A DNA stretch of 64,000 nucleotides from Solirubrum koreensis (GTDB lineage: Bacteria; Bacteroidota; Bacteroidia; Cytophagales; Hymenobacteraceae): positions 248,001 to 312,000 of the forward strand of contig NZ_BAABHA010000010.1 of NCBI RefSeq assembly GCF_039541855.1, read 5' to 3'. The notes under the pieces are model-generated. The model made no database searches, was not told where the DNA came from, and saw only the letters and a list, made by a program, of their open reading frames with translations. Below are positions 36,297 to 44,967 of this stretch, in pieces; position 1 is the first letter of the stretch, and each line of letters opens with the position of its first letter. Position numbers and translations under genes: made by a program.

Positions 36297-36337
36297 ATCG
36301 ACTAAAGTCGTACCCAGGGAAATAGCCTGTAAACAGG

Positions 36338-36403
36338 AAAGGACCTTCTCACGCCCAAACGAGTCGTTGGTACGATGCTCGCTCGGTGGTGAGAAGGTCC
36401 TTT
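36338..36403. terminator. Long-loop inverted repeat between convergent genes
   Basis: Perfect 15-bp arms (AAAGGACCTTCTCAC at 36338-36352, complement at 36389-36403) flank a 36-nt loop. It is a probable bidirectional terminator, but the loop is unusually long. Confidence 0.5.
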
Positions 36404-36433
36404 GCTGCAATTAAGCTGACCGATGAACCGCGG

Positions 36434-37582
36434 TTACAGGTCGCTGAAGGTGATGCCGAAGCTTATTACTTGGGCTTTCGGGCCGCGGTTTTCTTTGAAC
36501 AGGTCGTTCATGTTGTACTTGGCAAATAAGTCGAAGCCGTGTACGCCTACGCTGCCTTGCACACCGTACTGGAAATCCTCCAGGTTGTAGCTGCCGCGGT
36601 CTTTGTCTTTGCGGGTGCTGCCTTCGTCTTCGTACTTCAGCTTGGTGTGCGAGGCAATGCGGTAGCCCACAAAACCGCCGGCCCCGAGGCGGAACATCTC
36701 GTCGTGCTTGCCGTTGCGGAACTTCAGCGTAAAGCCCACCGGCAGGTTCAGGTTGGTGGTAGCCAACTTGCTTTTCTCGTACTGACGGGTGCCGTCCTGT
36801 ATAATGTTGGTGCGGGAATCGGCCTGCACGAAGCGGCGGTTGCCTTCCAGCATGTAGTTATTGAAGGCAATTTCCGGCCCGAGGTGGAAGTACAGCGGGC
36901 TGTTTTTGCCGGTCCGGGCCCAGTAGCTCCACTTGAAGCTTACGTAGCGCGAACCGAATGGCCGCAGGTCGAAGGGCTGTTCCACGTTGTCGCCGCCAAA
37001 GTACGGCTGACGGTTCACCAGCGCGTTCAGACCTACGTCGAGCCCAAAGTCGGTGCCGGTGAGGCGTTCCTGATGGGCCTTGCGCTTGGCTGCTTTCAGC
37101 GAGTCGCTCTTGGGGTTGTCAGTATTGAGCTTTACCGAGACGCGGTCCTTGCCGTTGTCGATGTCCTCGTCGGATTCCACCAGGATGCCCATTTTGCCCA
37201 TCATCACCTCCACGCGCTCTGATTTCGCATTCTTCGGGCCGCGTACTGTTACGCGCACTTGCTCGGGAGCGGCTTTGCTGTTGGGCTGCTCTTTGGCGGG
37301 GTAAAATTCCATGGTAACCTGCCCGTTGCCCGACTTGTTGCCGGCGGCTTCGGCCTGGCTGATGTAGCCCGAGAGCAGAATCATGAGCGAGTCGAGCTTG
37401 TATTCGCGCAGCTCGCGCAGCTGTTGTTTGTCGCGGGCCACAATGGTCATCGACACTTGGTTAGGCAGCTTCACCAGAATGGTGTCGTCGTTGCCGGCGG
37501 TGGGAGCCAGCGTGCGGGCAGAGGCAGCAGCGCCGGTGAGCAGCAGCGCCGCCGTGGCAGCGCAGAAAAACGCGGGTTTCAT
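36434..37582 (-). CDS. Outer membrane beta-barrel protein of a sigma-factor operon
   Basis: This 382-residue protein has a signal peptide (1-23). An N-terminal soluble region (about 30-170, Lys/Glu-rich, with VRVTVRGPKNAKSERVEVMMGK) precedes a small beta-barrel (about 180-382). The barrel alternates hydrophobic and polar strands with aromatic girdle residues (SRYVSFKWSYWAR, MFRLGAGGFVGYRIA, FDLFAKYNMNDLF) and ends in FGITFSDL. It is the last gene of the sigma factor, anti-sigma-like, OMP operon, 57 bp after the second gene. It could be the sensor or an effector of that system. The substrate is unknown. Confidence 0.75.
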   Translation of the reverse strand: MKPAFFCAATAALLLTGAAASARTLAPTAGNDDTILVKLPNQVSMTIVARDKQQLRELREYKLDSLMILLSGYISQAEAAGNKSGNGQVTMEFYPAKEQPNSKAAPEQVRVTVRGPKNAKSERVEVMMGKMGILVESDEDIDNGKDRVSVKLNTDNPKSDSLKAAKRKAHQERLTGTDFGLDVGLNALVNRQPYFGGDNVEQPFDLRPFGSRYVSFKWSYWARTGKNSPLYFHLGPEIAFNNYMLEGNRRFVQADSRTNIIQDGTRQYEKSKLATTNLNLPVGFTLKFRNGKHDEMFRLGAGGFVGYRIASHTKLKYEDEGSTRKDKDRGSYNLEDFQYGVQGSVGVHGFDLFAKYNMNDLFKENRGPKAQVISFGITFSDL

Positions 37583-37639
37583 ACAGGTAGAGAAATCGGA
37601 AAGTCGGAGGAAGAGAGGAGGGCGGCAGCGGGGCTGCGG

Positions 37640-38536
37640 CTACAGGGAAATCGTTTTGGTGAGGGTGTGGCTGCCCAGGCGGGCCTGCACCGTAAGGGCA
37701 GGGTTCGAAGGCAGGCCTACTTCGGTGAGGTCAGGCTTTTCGCCGCGCACCACACGGCTTACTTGTTTCACTACCCCAAACAGTCGGCTGCGGCGCGAGG
37801 CCTCAGGTTCTACTCCGGCGGTGGCCACCACCGGCAGGTTCGCGGCTGATTCACGCACTTCCACTTCAATGGCACCCTGCGGAGCCTTGGGCAGCCCAGT
37901 AGCTGCCAGGGCCTGGCTGCCGGCCGGTACTGGCGCCGGCGAGGTAGCGAGAAGTTCAGGGGCCGGAGCGGCAGCAGGTTTTACTGCCGCTACCGCTTCT
38001 TCGGGCTGCGGCGTGGGGCGAAGTGCGGGGCGCTGCTCCGGAGCAGGCGCCCCGCGCTTCGTGCGGGCTACCATCCGGATGGCGTCCCGCTGACGAGCAG
38101 CTTCTGGCGTGGGGGTGAAAGAATCGGTGGTTTGAGCAGGCGTGGAGCGGTTGGTATCGGCCGCCGGAGCGGCCGTTTCTTCAGATGAAGCAGAAGGAGT
38201 GTTGGCCGCCAGCGCGTCGGGTTGAGCAAGCGCTTCTTCGCTAACGGAGCCCTGGGTTTGATCAGCAACGCCGGTTTGCGGCGGCGAAACCGTGGCCAAC
38301 TCACCCAAAACCGGGCTTTGGCTCAGTTGGGTGGGGCGCCACACCAGCCAGCCGGTGCCGGCCACCAGCAGCAGCGTAATGGCAGCAGCTACGGCGTACA
38401 TCCAGAATCCGGCGCGGCGCTTTTCTTCCTTCGGTTCGATGCGTTCCTGCAGGTCAAACCAAAGGCCGGGCGGCGGGGGCGTTACGTGCTGGTCGAGCTT
38501 TTCCCGAAACAGCTTATCAATATCTTCCGGTCGCAT
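37640..38536 (-). CDS. Anti-sigma-factor-like single-pass membrane protein
   Basis: This 298-residue protein has a short cytoplasmic N-terminus (MRPEDIDKLFREKLDQHV, then PPPGLWFDLQERI), a TM helix (about 43-66) and a long Ala/Pro/Thr-rich periplasmic region ending in a small folded tail (about 240-298). Its start overlaps the sigma factor stop by 20 bp, so the two are translationally coupled. That arrangement, the N-terminal helix and the topology are those of membrane anti-sigma factors, although no zinc-binding HxxxCxxC motif is present. It is best read as the regulator of the adjacent ECF sigma factor. Confidence 0.7.
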   Translation of the reverse strand: MRPEDIDKLFREKLDQHVTPPPPGLWFDLQERIEPKEEKRRAGFWMYAVAAAITLLLVAGTGWLVWRPTQLSQSPVLGELATVSPPQTGVADQTQGSVSEEALAQPDALAANTPSASSEETAAPAADTNRSTPAQTTDSFTPTPEAARQRDAIRMVARTKRGAPAPEQRPALRPTPQPEEAVAAVKPAAAPAPELLATSPAPVPAGSQALAATGLPKAPQGAIEVEVRESAANLPVVATAGVEPEASRRSRLFGVVKQVSRVVRGEKPDLTEVGLPSNPALTVQARLGSHTLTKTISL

Positions 38537-39095
38537 AATATTCTTTCGGTGAGGAGTTGGACGAGGCCTGGGCGCTGGCGGCGCCGAGGCGGCGCTGAAG
38601 CATGGCCCGGGCCTTGCTAAGCTGCGATTTGCTGGTACCCTCTGAAATGCCCAGCAGCTCGGCTATTTCGGGGTGGTTGTAGCCCTCTACGGCGTACAGG
38701 TTAAAAACCGTGCGGTACCCGGCCGGTAGTTCGCTCAGCAGCTGCATTAAATCGGCAGCGGCCAGGTTGCTTTCGGCGTCGGCTTGCGTGGAGGGCACGT
38801 CGGTCACCATGTCGTCGATGGCCAAGTGCAGCGGTTCCTTGCGGCGTAGCTGCCCGAGGGCTTCGTTTACCATGATGCGCCGAATCCAGCCTTCAAACGA
38901 GCCTTCGTGGCGGTACTGATCGAGGGCGCGGAACACCTTCGTAAAGCCCATGAGCATGGCCTCCTCGGCGTCGGTGCGCTGGCGCAGGTAGCGCAGGCAC
39001 ACCGTCAGCATCAGTCCGGCAAACCGCTCGTAGAGCTGTTTTTGCGCCCGGACGCTGCCTTGCCGGCAAGCACTGATGAGTTCGGCGTCGTTCAC
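38517..39095 (-). CDS. ECF-type RNA polymerase sigma factor
   Basis: This sigma-70 family protein has region 2 (about 10-80: LYERFAGLMLTVCLRYLRQRTDAEEAMLMGFTKVF, quoted in two parts LYERFAGLML and EEAMLMGFTKVF, then GWIRRIMVNEAL) and region 4 (about 118-175: LPAGYRTVFNLYAVEGY, IAELLGISEGTSKSQL). The start is uncertain. I use GTG at 39095 (192 aa, MNDAELISACRQG), where family similarity begins; the frame stays open to a TTG at 39191 (224 aa). No region 3 is present. It heads a three-gene operon with an anti-sigma-like protein and an outer membrane protein. Confidence 0.85.
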   Translation of the reverse strand: MNDAELISACRQGSVRAQKQLYERFAGLMLTVCLRYLRQRTDAEEAMLMGFTKVFRALDQYRHEGSFEGWIRRIMVNEALGQLRRKEPLHLAIDDMVTDVPSTQADAESNLAAADLMQLLSELPAGYRTVFNLYAVEGYNHPEIAELLGISEGTSKSQLSKARAMLQRRLGAASAQASSNSSPKEYYATGRY

Positions 39096-39286
39096 GGCTT
39101 TGGGTAGGAGTAGAGCAGTAGATTGGGCGTTTGCAATGGTAGATGGAAGCGTGGCAAGCAGCGTTGCCTGGGCCGTGCGAAAAAGTTGCAAGACTATTTT
39201 GTATACTTATTAATCTATTGAAAATCAGTTGTTTAAATAAAGTATGGGCCGTTTGAAAATGTGAAAATATTTAATGTCGCATCGAT

Positions 39287-39329
39287 AGAAAAAGCCCCGC
39301 CACCGCTGCTAAAGCGGGAAGCGGGGCTT
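39287..39329 (-). terminator. Terminator after the CoA-binding protein gene
   Basis: A 9-bp stem (AAGCCCCGC/GCGGGGCTT, 39292-39300 and 39321-39329) is followed by a T-run when read on the minus strand (A5 at 39287-39291). Confidence 0.7.
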
Positions 39330-39349
39330 GCAAAGCAGGATATACCCGT

Positions 39350-39715
39350 TTAGTAGTTGCCTACGGAGAGCATAACTAAGGTGCAGGCTTCTTCCGTGCG
39401 GATGCCCTGCTGCTGGGCGCGTCGTTCCAACTCGTCGTTTTCAGTACCAGGATTGAAAATGATGCGCTTGGGCTTTAGGTCGAGGATGTAATCGTACCAG
39501 GCGGGTTGGTTTTGCGGGCCCACGTATAGCGTAACGGTATCAACGCCTTCTACGGCCGGCTTGTCGAGGGCAATGTCGAGCCCGGCTACCTGGCCCTTGC
39601 GGATGCCCACCGGCACCACTTCGTGGCCGTGGGCTTTCAGCCGGTGCACGGCTTGGTAGGCATAGCGTGAGGGGTTATCGGATGCACCGATGACGACTGT
39701 TTTTTTATTAGCCAT
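39350..39715 (-). CDS. CoA-binding domain protein
   Basis: This 121-residue single-domain protein of the CoA_binding_2 family has a Rossmann fold. TVVIGASDNPSRYAYQAV is the nucleotide-binding loop, VPVGIRKGQVAGL and TVTLYVGPQNQPAWYDYIL are core strands, and RIIFNPGTENDELERRAQQQGI is the conserved block. EEACTLVMLSVG ends it. It probably binds CoA or a related nucleotide; the cellular role is unassigned. It lies 104 bp downstream of the FAD-dependent dehydrogenase on the same strand. Confidence 0.9.
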   Translation of the reverse strand: MANKKTVVIGASDNPSRYAYQAVHRLKAHGHEVVPVGIRKGQVAGLDIALDKPAVEGVDTVTLYVGPQNQPAWYDYILDLKPKRIIFNPGTENDELERRAQQQGIRTEEACTLVMLSVGNY

Positions 39716-39818
39716 GGGGAGGAAAATGTCAGGCGTGATATATGAAAGGACGCGGCCTGTTTCAGGGAAACAGCTTCCGCAGCACTTTGTACGAAAAAAC
39801 CGCCACCAACGTCAACTA

Positions 39819-41396
39819 TTAACGGCCAGCAGCTACCTGTACGGCAATGGCTTCGGCGCACCGTTCCCCGTCCATCGCCGCTGACACGATACCGCCCGCG
39901 AATCCGGCCCCTTCGCCACAGGGGTAAAGTCCTGTTACTTCCGGGTGCTGGAGCGTGGCCGGGTCGCGCGGAATGCGCACCGGGGCCGAAGTTCGGCTTT
40001 CCACGCCCACAATCTGGGCCGCGTTAGAGGTATAGCCCGGAATTTTACGTCCGAAAGCCTGGAAGCCCTGCCGCAGCCGGTTGGCCAGGTTCGAGCCCAG
40101 CACCTCGTCCATGGGCAACGACGTCAGGCCCGGCTGGTAGGAAGTTTCCAGCAGGCTGCGCGAGGTTTTGCGCTGCACAAAGTCGCCGAGAAGCTGCGCC
40201 GGGGCTAACTGGGTATTGCCGGCCAGCTGGCAGGCGCGTTGCTCAATTTCCTGCTGCAACTTCAAACCCGCCAGCACGCCGTAGCGCTTCAGGTCCATGT
40301 CTTCGGGCTCAATAGCTACCACAATGCCAGAGTTAGCGTAGCGCGAGTCGCGGCGCGAGGGGCTCATGCCGTTTACCACTACCTCGCCCTGCGTGGTGGC
40401 CGCCGGTACGATGAAGCCGCCGGGGCACATGCAAAACGAAAATACGCCGCGCTGTCCGCCCGGTCCATCGGTTTGCTGCACCAAGGCATACGAGGCGGCG
40501 GGCAGCTGGCCGCGGTCGGTGCGGTGGTACTGGGCCTGGTCGATGAGGCTTTGTTGGTGCTCCACGCGCACGCCCAGGGCAAAGGGTTTAGCCTCGATGC
40601 GCACTTGCTGGCGCAACAGCAGCTCGTAAATATCCCGCGCCGAGTGGCCAGTAGCCAGCATTACCGCGTCGGCCTCAATCGTGGTGCCATCGGCGGTAAC
40701 CACGCCGCGGGCCCGGCCACCGTCGAGCAGTAGCTCGGTCATGCGGGTTTCAAAGCGCACCTCGCCGCCGTGGTCCACAATGGTTTGGCGCAAGGCCTGC
40801 ACTACGGCCGGTAGTTTGTTAGTACCGATGTGCGGGTGGGCATCCACCAGAATTTCGGCGGTAGCACCGTGCTGCACGAATAATTGCAGCACGCGCTGCA
40901 CGTCGCCGCGCTTTTTAGAGCGGGTGTACAGCTTGCCGTCGGAGTACGTACCGGCGCCGCCTTCGCCAAAGCAGTAGTTGGAGTCGCTGTTTACTACGTG
41001 CTCCTTATTCAGGGCCGCTAAATCGCGGCGGCGGCTGCGCACGTCTTTACCGCGCTCCAACACAATGGGCCGAATACCCAGCTCAATGCAGCGCAGGGCC
41101 GCAAACAAGCCCGCGGGGCCCGCGCCCACAATCACGGCGCTGTGCTTAGCGTCGCTCACGTTTTTATAGTGTACCCACGGCCCAAACAGCTCCCGCGGTG
41201 GGGGCGTCTGGTAAATATCGGCCCGCAGGCGTACGCCCACGTTGCGGCCCCGCGCATCAATGGAACGCCGGGTCAGGTGCACGAAATCGGCTTGGCCAGG
41301 TTTCAGGCCGGCGGCCTGCAACAGCGCTCGGTAACGGGCCAGCTCGTCATACGCCTCGTCGGGCGCCAGCACGAGTTCTACTTCTTGTTTTTGCAT
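39819..41396 (-). CDS. FAD-dependent dehydrogenase of the COG2509 type
   Basis: This 525-residue flavoprotein has an N-terminal extension (about 1-85, including RRSIDARGRNVGVRLRADIY). The FAD-binding Rossmann motif VIVGAGPAGLFAAL near residue 88 is followed by IVLERGKDV (ribose-binding glutamate). The NSDSNYCFGEGGAGTYSDGKL segment (quoted here as NYCFGEGGAGTYSDGKL) and MCPGGFIVPA are typical of the uncharacterised FAD-dependent dehydrogenases related to the GidA/HI0933 class. YPCGEGAGFAGGIVSAAMDG is the C-terminal FAD motif. The substrate is unknown. Length and motifs are intact. Confidence 0.87.
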   Translation of the reverse strand: MQKQEVELVLAPDEAYDELARYRALLQAAGLKPGQADFVHLTRRSIDARGRNVGVRLRADIYQTPPPRELFGPWVHYKNVSDAKHSAVIVGAGPAGLFAALRCIELGIRPIVLERGKDVRSRRRDLAALNKEHVVNSDSNYCFGEGGAGTYSDGKLYTRSKKRGDVQRVLQLFVQHGATAEILVDAHPHIGTNKLPAVVQALRQTIVDHGGEVRFETRMTELLLDGGRARGVVTADGTTIEADAVMLATGHSARDIYELLLRQQVRIEAKPFALGVRVEHQQSLIDQAQYHRTDRGQLPAASYALVQQTDGPGGQRGVFSFCMCPGGFIVPAATTQGEVVVNGMSPSRRDSRYANSGIVVAIEPEDMDLKRYGVLAGLKLQQEIEQRACQLAGNTQLAPAQLLGDFVQRKTSRSLLETSYQPGLTSLPMDEVLGSNLANRLRQGFQAFGRKIPGYTSNAAQIVGVESRTSAPVRIPRDPATLQHPEVTGLYPCGEGAGFAGGIVSAAMDGERCAEAIAVQVAAGR

Positions 41397-41495
41397 AAAG
41401 AAGGCGGCAGGGAGTTAGGCCTGCAAGCCAGGTAGGGTTCAGACTGCAAAGATAACCTGATGGTTCCTTAGGGCGCCGAAGAGGCGACGGGAAGC

Positions 41496-42245
41496 TTATT
41501 GTATGGTAAACGTAATGGGCTGGGTGAATACCACCTTGGTTGGCTTAGCATCGATGGTGACTGGCAGCCACCAGTTGTCGAATACCTGCCGAGTGACGCG
41601 TAGGGCCTCTGCATCAAGGGCCGTATCCAGGCTTTCAACGACCCGAAAATCACGGGCATTGCCGTTCTCATCCACAATGAATTCTACCATGACCCGGCCG
41701 GCAGCTTGGCGTTTAAGAGCCGAGTCGGGATAACGGATGCGCCCGTCCGCGCCCAGCCAGCGGATTTCGTCGCCGCCGACAAACAATACGGGCGAGGTGA
41801 GCCGCTGCCGCCGACGTTGGCCTGCCAGCTCGACTACCCAAGTGGTAGTATCGGCCGGAGTTACTAGATTTTCCAGGGTACGCGTACTGTGGTTGTATCG
41901 ACACCGCAGCTTGCCATCCGGCCCCCAGTACTCCCAGCGTCCGGCTTTCTGACCTACTTGGTAGCGGCCGCGGGACTGCAACTGCCCGCTAGGCGCGTAG
42001 TAAAAACTCCATATGCTGTCTTTACGCCCCTCCCGAAAATAGCCACGTACCAAGGCGCGGTTTAGCAATCCGTTTTTTGCGTACGGCCCATGCCGTACCC
42101 GGCTGTCTGCAGTCAGCACAGCGTACGTTTCGGTGTAGTAAGGTTTCTCCCGTTTCACTGTAAGTAGGCGAGTGGACTGGCACAGCACGGTCAGGGGGAG
42201 CACGCTGAGTAGTAGGCTCAGCATGCTCATTTGCAGCCTGCACAT
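41496..42245 (-). CDS. Secreted MORN-like repeat protein with TonB C-terminal domain
   Basis: The product has 249 residues from the ATG at 42245; an internal ATG five codons later (MSMLSLLLSVLPLTVLCQ) begins the signal peptide and is also possible. MORN-like repeats follow: GYFREGRKDSIWSFYYAPSG, GRYQVGQKAGRWEYWGPDG. A TonB C-terminal domain (about 160-249) has RYPDSALKRQAAGRVMVEFIV, DENGNARDFRV and LDTALDAEALRVTRQVF. It shares the layout of the three genes at 12770-16468 but lacks their LPSAxGA segment, so it is a more distant paralogue. It is single here. Function is unknown. Confidence 0.78.
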   Translation of the reverse strand: MCRLQMSMLSLLLSVLPLTVLCQSTRLLTVKREKPYYTETYAVLTADSRVRHGPYAKNGLLNRALVRGYFREGRKDSIWSFYYAPSGQLQSRGRYQVGQKAGRWEYWGPDGKLRCRYNHSTRTLENLVTPADTTTWVVELAGQRRRQRLTSPVLFVGGDEIRWLGADGRIRYPDSALKRQAAGRVMVEFIVDENGNARDFRVVESLDTALDAEALRVTRQVFDNWWLPVTIDAKPTKVVFTQPITFTIQ

Positions 42246-42344
42246 CAAGGGGAAAATAAAGTGAGACCAACAATAAGTACGCAGTTGAAACGCAGCGTCG
42301 TATCCGGGTATTGCCCCGGGGGCGCATTGCTTTGTGCCGGCACG

Positions 42345-42387
42345 AAAAAGCGACCCTGGCTTCGTGAAAAAGCCAGGGTCGCTTTTT
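42345..42387 (-). terminator. Terminator after the second TPR gene
   Basis: A perfect 18-bp stem (42345-42362 and 42370-42387) with a 7-nt loop has A-runs and T-runs at its base, so it can act in both directions. Confidence 0.85.
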
Positions 42388-42452
42388 AATGTGCGTTATA
42401 CCGCCCCGCGCTGCGCGGTTGCTGCTTACATGTCGTTTACCTGCATTGCTGC

Positions 42453-42941
42453 TTACGACAGCACCACGCCGGGCGTGTCGGTTTGTTGCTCGCGCACGCG
42501 GGTTAGCCGCTCGTTGTACTTCTGAATTCCCTGGTTTTTCGGGTCACGGCGCTGGGCCAAGCGGAAATATTCGCGGGCTCCTTTAGCATCACCCTGCATA
42601 CTGAGGCAGGCGCTGAAGCCGTAATACACGTTACAGTTGGTGCTATCGAGCAACCAGGCTTGGTTGAAACGCTTGATGGAAACTTCGGGGTTTTGCTGCG
42701 CCAGGTGCTGCCAGCCTAATTCCACGCTTACATCGGAGGCAGCGCGGGCATCGTTGCGGTAGCGTTTCAGCTCGGCGCCCACAAAAGCCCTATCAATCTT
42801 TTGCAATTCCTTAGACTTAGCCTTACCGCCGTAGCGCGGCAGCGTGTTTAGGGGCTGTTGCTTTACCTGGGTGCCGGCTGCCACAGGCTGCGCCAGCAGG
42901 AACGTGAAGGCCGAAAGGGTAGCGAGAAGCAGGCGTTTCAT
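42453..42941 (-). CDS. Secreted TPR protein with LPxYGG segment, paralogue
   Basis: This 162-residue protein has a signal peptide (MKRLLLATLSAFTFLLAQPVAAG). The mature N-terminus has NTLPRYGGKAKSKELQKIDRAF. TPR-like helices follow: ELGWQHLAQQNPEVSIKRF, AWLLDSTNCNVYYGFS, and AREYFRLAQRRDP. It is a shorter paralogue of the protein at 29727, sharing RFNQAWLLDSTN exactly and the LPxYGG position. A terminator follows on one side, and the TDO terminator precedes it. Function is unknown, periplasmic by inference. Confidence 0.77.
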   Translation of the reverse strand: MKRLLLATLSAFTFLLAQPVAAGTQVKQQPLNTLPRYGGKAKSKELQKIDRAFVGAELKRYRNDARAASDVSVELGWQHLAQQNPEVSIKRFNQAWLLDSTNCNVYYGFSACLSMQGDAKGAREYFRLAQRRDPKNQGIQKYNERLTRVREQQTDTPGVVLS

Positions 42942-42967
42942 AGCAGGCAGCGGGTCAGTCTATAAAC

Positions 42968-43006
42968 CAAAAATAGCCAGTCGGAATTATATTCCGACTG
43001 GCTATT
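42968..43006 (-). terminator. Terminator after tryptophan 2,3-dioxygenase
   Basis: A 16-bp perfect stem (42972-42987 and 42991-43006) with a TAT loop is followed by a T-run on the minus strand. Confidence 0.85.
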
Positions 43007-43016
43007 CGTTTTTTAT

Positions 43017-44006
43017 CTATTTGGTGCTCATGGCAGCTACTTCTTCCAGCACCTGATCGACCCAGGTTTTACCCCATTCTTCCAGTTCTTTTTCGGTCCA
43101 GAGCTGGGGGTAAAAAATGCGTTTCTGAAACTTGGGAGGCAAATACTTGCGCCAGTTGGTGCCGCCAGTAGCCGGAACGGCGTCGCCGGCCTGCCGCTCC
43201 AAATAGCGTACTGCCGACTTGTAGTGCATCAGCGGCCAGTTGATGTTCACGTTCACATCCAGCTGCTTTAGCTGGCGCATCAGGCGCGGGTGGCGGCGGT
43301 CGTCTACGGGCAGGCGGTCGACCACGGCCCACACGTTGCGCTGGCGGAAGCGGGCAGCGTGGTCTATGAGCAGCTGGTGGTATTTCTGCTCGAACTGCAG
43401 CAGGGTAAGGGTTTTGGCGCCGTCGTGCTCCTGGGTAGCGCCGGCCTTCCAGTAAATGCAACCCATCAGCTCCTCGTGGCTGTCGGACTCGCCCAGCAGG
43501 CGGTGCTTCTCCTTGTCCACGAGGTTATCGAGCGACGTGGAGGCAATTTCAATCATGCGGTATTGCACCGACTGAAAGCCAGAAGCAGGCATGAGGGCCA
43601 TCCGAAACTGCAGGAACTGCTGCCGGTCCATGCCGTCGACCATCACATCGAACGAGTCGATCAGGTTTTCGAAGTAGCGGTTGATGCGGCCCAGGCGCAA
43701 GACCAACTCGCCTAGCGTGGGCTTTTGCAGGTCCCCAATTTGTTCGTATTCCACCAAACAGAGCTTGAAGTACAGCTCCGTAATCTGGTGGTACATGATA
43801 AAAATCTTCTCGTCGGGAATCTTGGTTAGCGGCCGTTGCAACGAAAGCAGGGTATCCAGTTCGATGTAGTCCCAATAGTTGACGTAATCGGCGTGGTATA
43901 AGCCTTCGAGGTAAGCGGCCAGATCTTGGCCGTCGGCGGCGTACTTCTCCTGCAATCGGCGTAGCTGGGTGACTACCGCCGGGGAGAATTCTTCTTGGTT
44001 TGGCAT
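43017..44006 (-). CDS. kynA: Tryptophan 2,3-dioxygenase
   Basis: The product has 329 residues from the ATG at 44006 (MPNQEEFSPAVV); the upstream open frame is ignored. This heme enzyme opens the indole ring of L-tryptophan to N-formylkynurenine, the first step of the kynurenine route. The substrate-contacting histidine is H73 in MYHQITELYFKL, a clear TDO signature. The C-terminal part has NWPLMHYKSAVRYL, whose histidine is the probable heme ligand, and the ATGGTNWRKYLPP segment. Other kyn genes are not in the window. Confidence 0.9.
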   Translation of the reverse strand: MPNQEEFSPAVVTQLRRLQEKYAADGQDLAAYLEGLYHADYVNYWDYIELDTLLSLQRPLTKIPDEKIFIMYHQITELYFKLCLVEYEQIGDLQKPTLGELVLRLGRINRYFENLIDSFDVMVDGMDRQQFLQFRMALMPASGFQSVQYRMIEIASTSLDNLVDKEKHRLLGESDSHEELMGCIYWKAGATQEHDGAKTLTLLQFEQKYHQLLIDHAARFRQRNVWAVVDRLPVDDRRHPRLMRQLKQLDVNVNINWPLMHYKSAVRYLERQAGDAVPATGGTNWRKYLPPKFQKRIFYPQLWTEKELEEWGKTWVDQVLEEVAAMSTK

Positions 44007-44152
44007 TGGGTGGGGAGGTGGGAAAGCGGGGAGGGGACACAAAGAACGAAATTCGGCGCAAAATGTAAGCTTGCCGAGCAACCCTTCGCTATCAGTATTC
44101 ATCTAGCCGGTACACCGGCACTTCGCGAAGTGCTTTAGGAAGGGCATAAGGG

Positions 44153-44182
44153 TTGTTTTTACCCGCACAGCCAGTACCTTTA
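44153..44182 (+). promoter_or_regulatory. Candidate Bacteroidota promoter (TTG-N19-TACCTTTA)
   Basis: TTG at 44153-44155 and TACCTTTA at 44175-44182 are separated by 19 bp, close to the consensus TTTG-N19/21-TAnnTTTG. The ATG of the serine dehydratase beta gene is 9 bp further. Confidence 0.5.
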
Positions 44183-44191
44183 GCTCACTTT

Positions 44192-44872
44192 ATGGCTGAA
44201 AAATCCAGTATTTTTGATATGATCGGGCCGGTGATGATTGGGCCCAGCTCGTCGCACACGGCAGGAGTCGTGCGCATTGCGCGGGCGGCCATCCGGGTGT
44301 TGGGGAGTTTGCCCACGCACGCCACCGTCACGTTCTACAATTCCTTTGCCCGCACCTACGAAGGGCACGGTTCCGACCGCGCCATTGTGGCCGGCATGCT
44401 CGATTACCCCACCGACGACAAACGGATTCGGGAGGCTTTCGAGCACGCCAAAGCGGCCGGTTTGCAGTACACCTTTCAGGGAGTGGGCAACGCTTCCACC
44501 ATGCACCCCAACACCATTCGGCTGGAGCTGCGCGACGAGCGCACCGGTCAGCAGGTGGAGGTAATTGGGCAGAGCCGGGGCGGGGGAGTTATCCGCATCG
44601 TGGAAGTCGACGGGTTTCCGTGCGACTTTTCGGCCGGGCTGCACACGCTCATTATCGATGCCGACGACGTGAAAGGCTCCATTGCCTTTATTGCCGACGT
44701 AATTGCCCACGACGACTGCAACATTGCTACCATGAACGTGAGCCGCAAGGGCAAAAACCAAGTGGCCCGGCAATTCATCGAAATGGACTCGCCGCTTTCT
44801 GATTTAAGCCTGGAATACCTGCGTCACCTGCGCTGGGTGCATCAGGTTCGCTACCTTCCCGCCATCGATTAA
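44192..44872 (+). CDS. sdaAB: L-serine dehydratase beta-subunit-like protein
   Basis: The product has 226 residues from the ATG at 44192 (MAEKSSIFDMIGPVMIGPSSSHTAG). The beta domain of iron-sulfur L-serine dehydratases is recognised by GPSSSHTAGVVRIA, TFYNSFARTYEGHGSDRAI and the GNASTMHPNTI segment. The C-terminal ACT domain (about 148-226) has LHTLIIDADDVKGSIAFIADV and NIATMNVSRKGKNQVARQFIE and would bind serine as regulator. The catalytic alpha subunit with the cluster cysteines is not adjacent, so it must be encoded elsewhere if this is an active two-part enzyme. Its own promoter candidate lies just upstream. Confidence 0.88.
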   Translation: MAEKSSIFDMIGPVMIGPSSSHTAGVVRIARAAIRVLGSLPTHATVTFYNSFARTYEGHGSDRAIVAGMLDYPTDDKRIREAFEHAKAAGLQYTFQGVGNASTMHPNTIRLELRDERTGQQVEVIGQSRGGGVIRIVEVDGFPCDFSAGLHTLIIDADDVKGSIAFIADVIAHDDCNIATMNVSRKGKNQVARQFIEMDSPLSDLSLEYLRHLRWVHQVRYLPAID

Positions 44873-44967
44873 AGTCCCGCTGCGGGCTATTGGCGTTTCC
44901 GCAGCCGATGAGCTGCTGGCCCTTATCAGTTTGAGAACCCCTCGCACGAAAACAACTACTATCCCCG

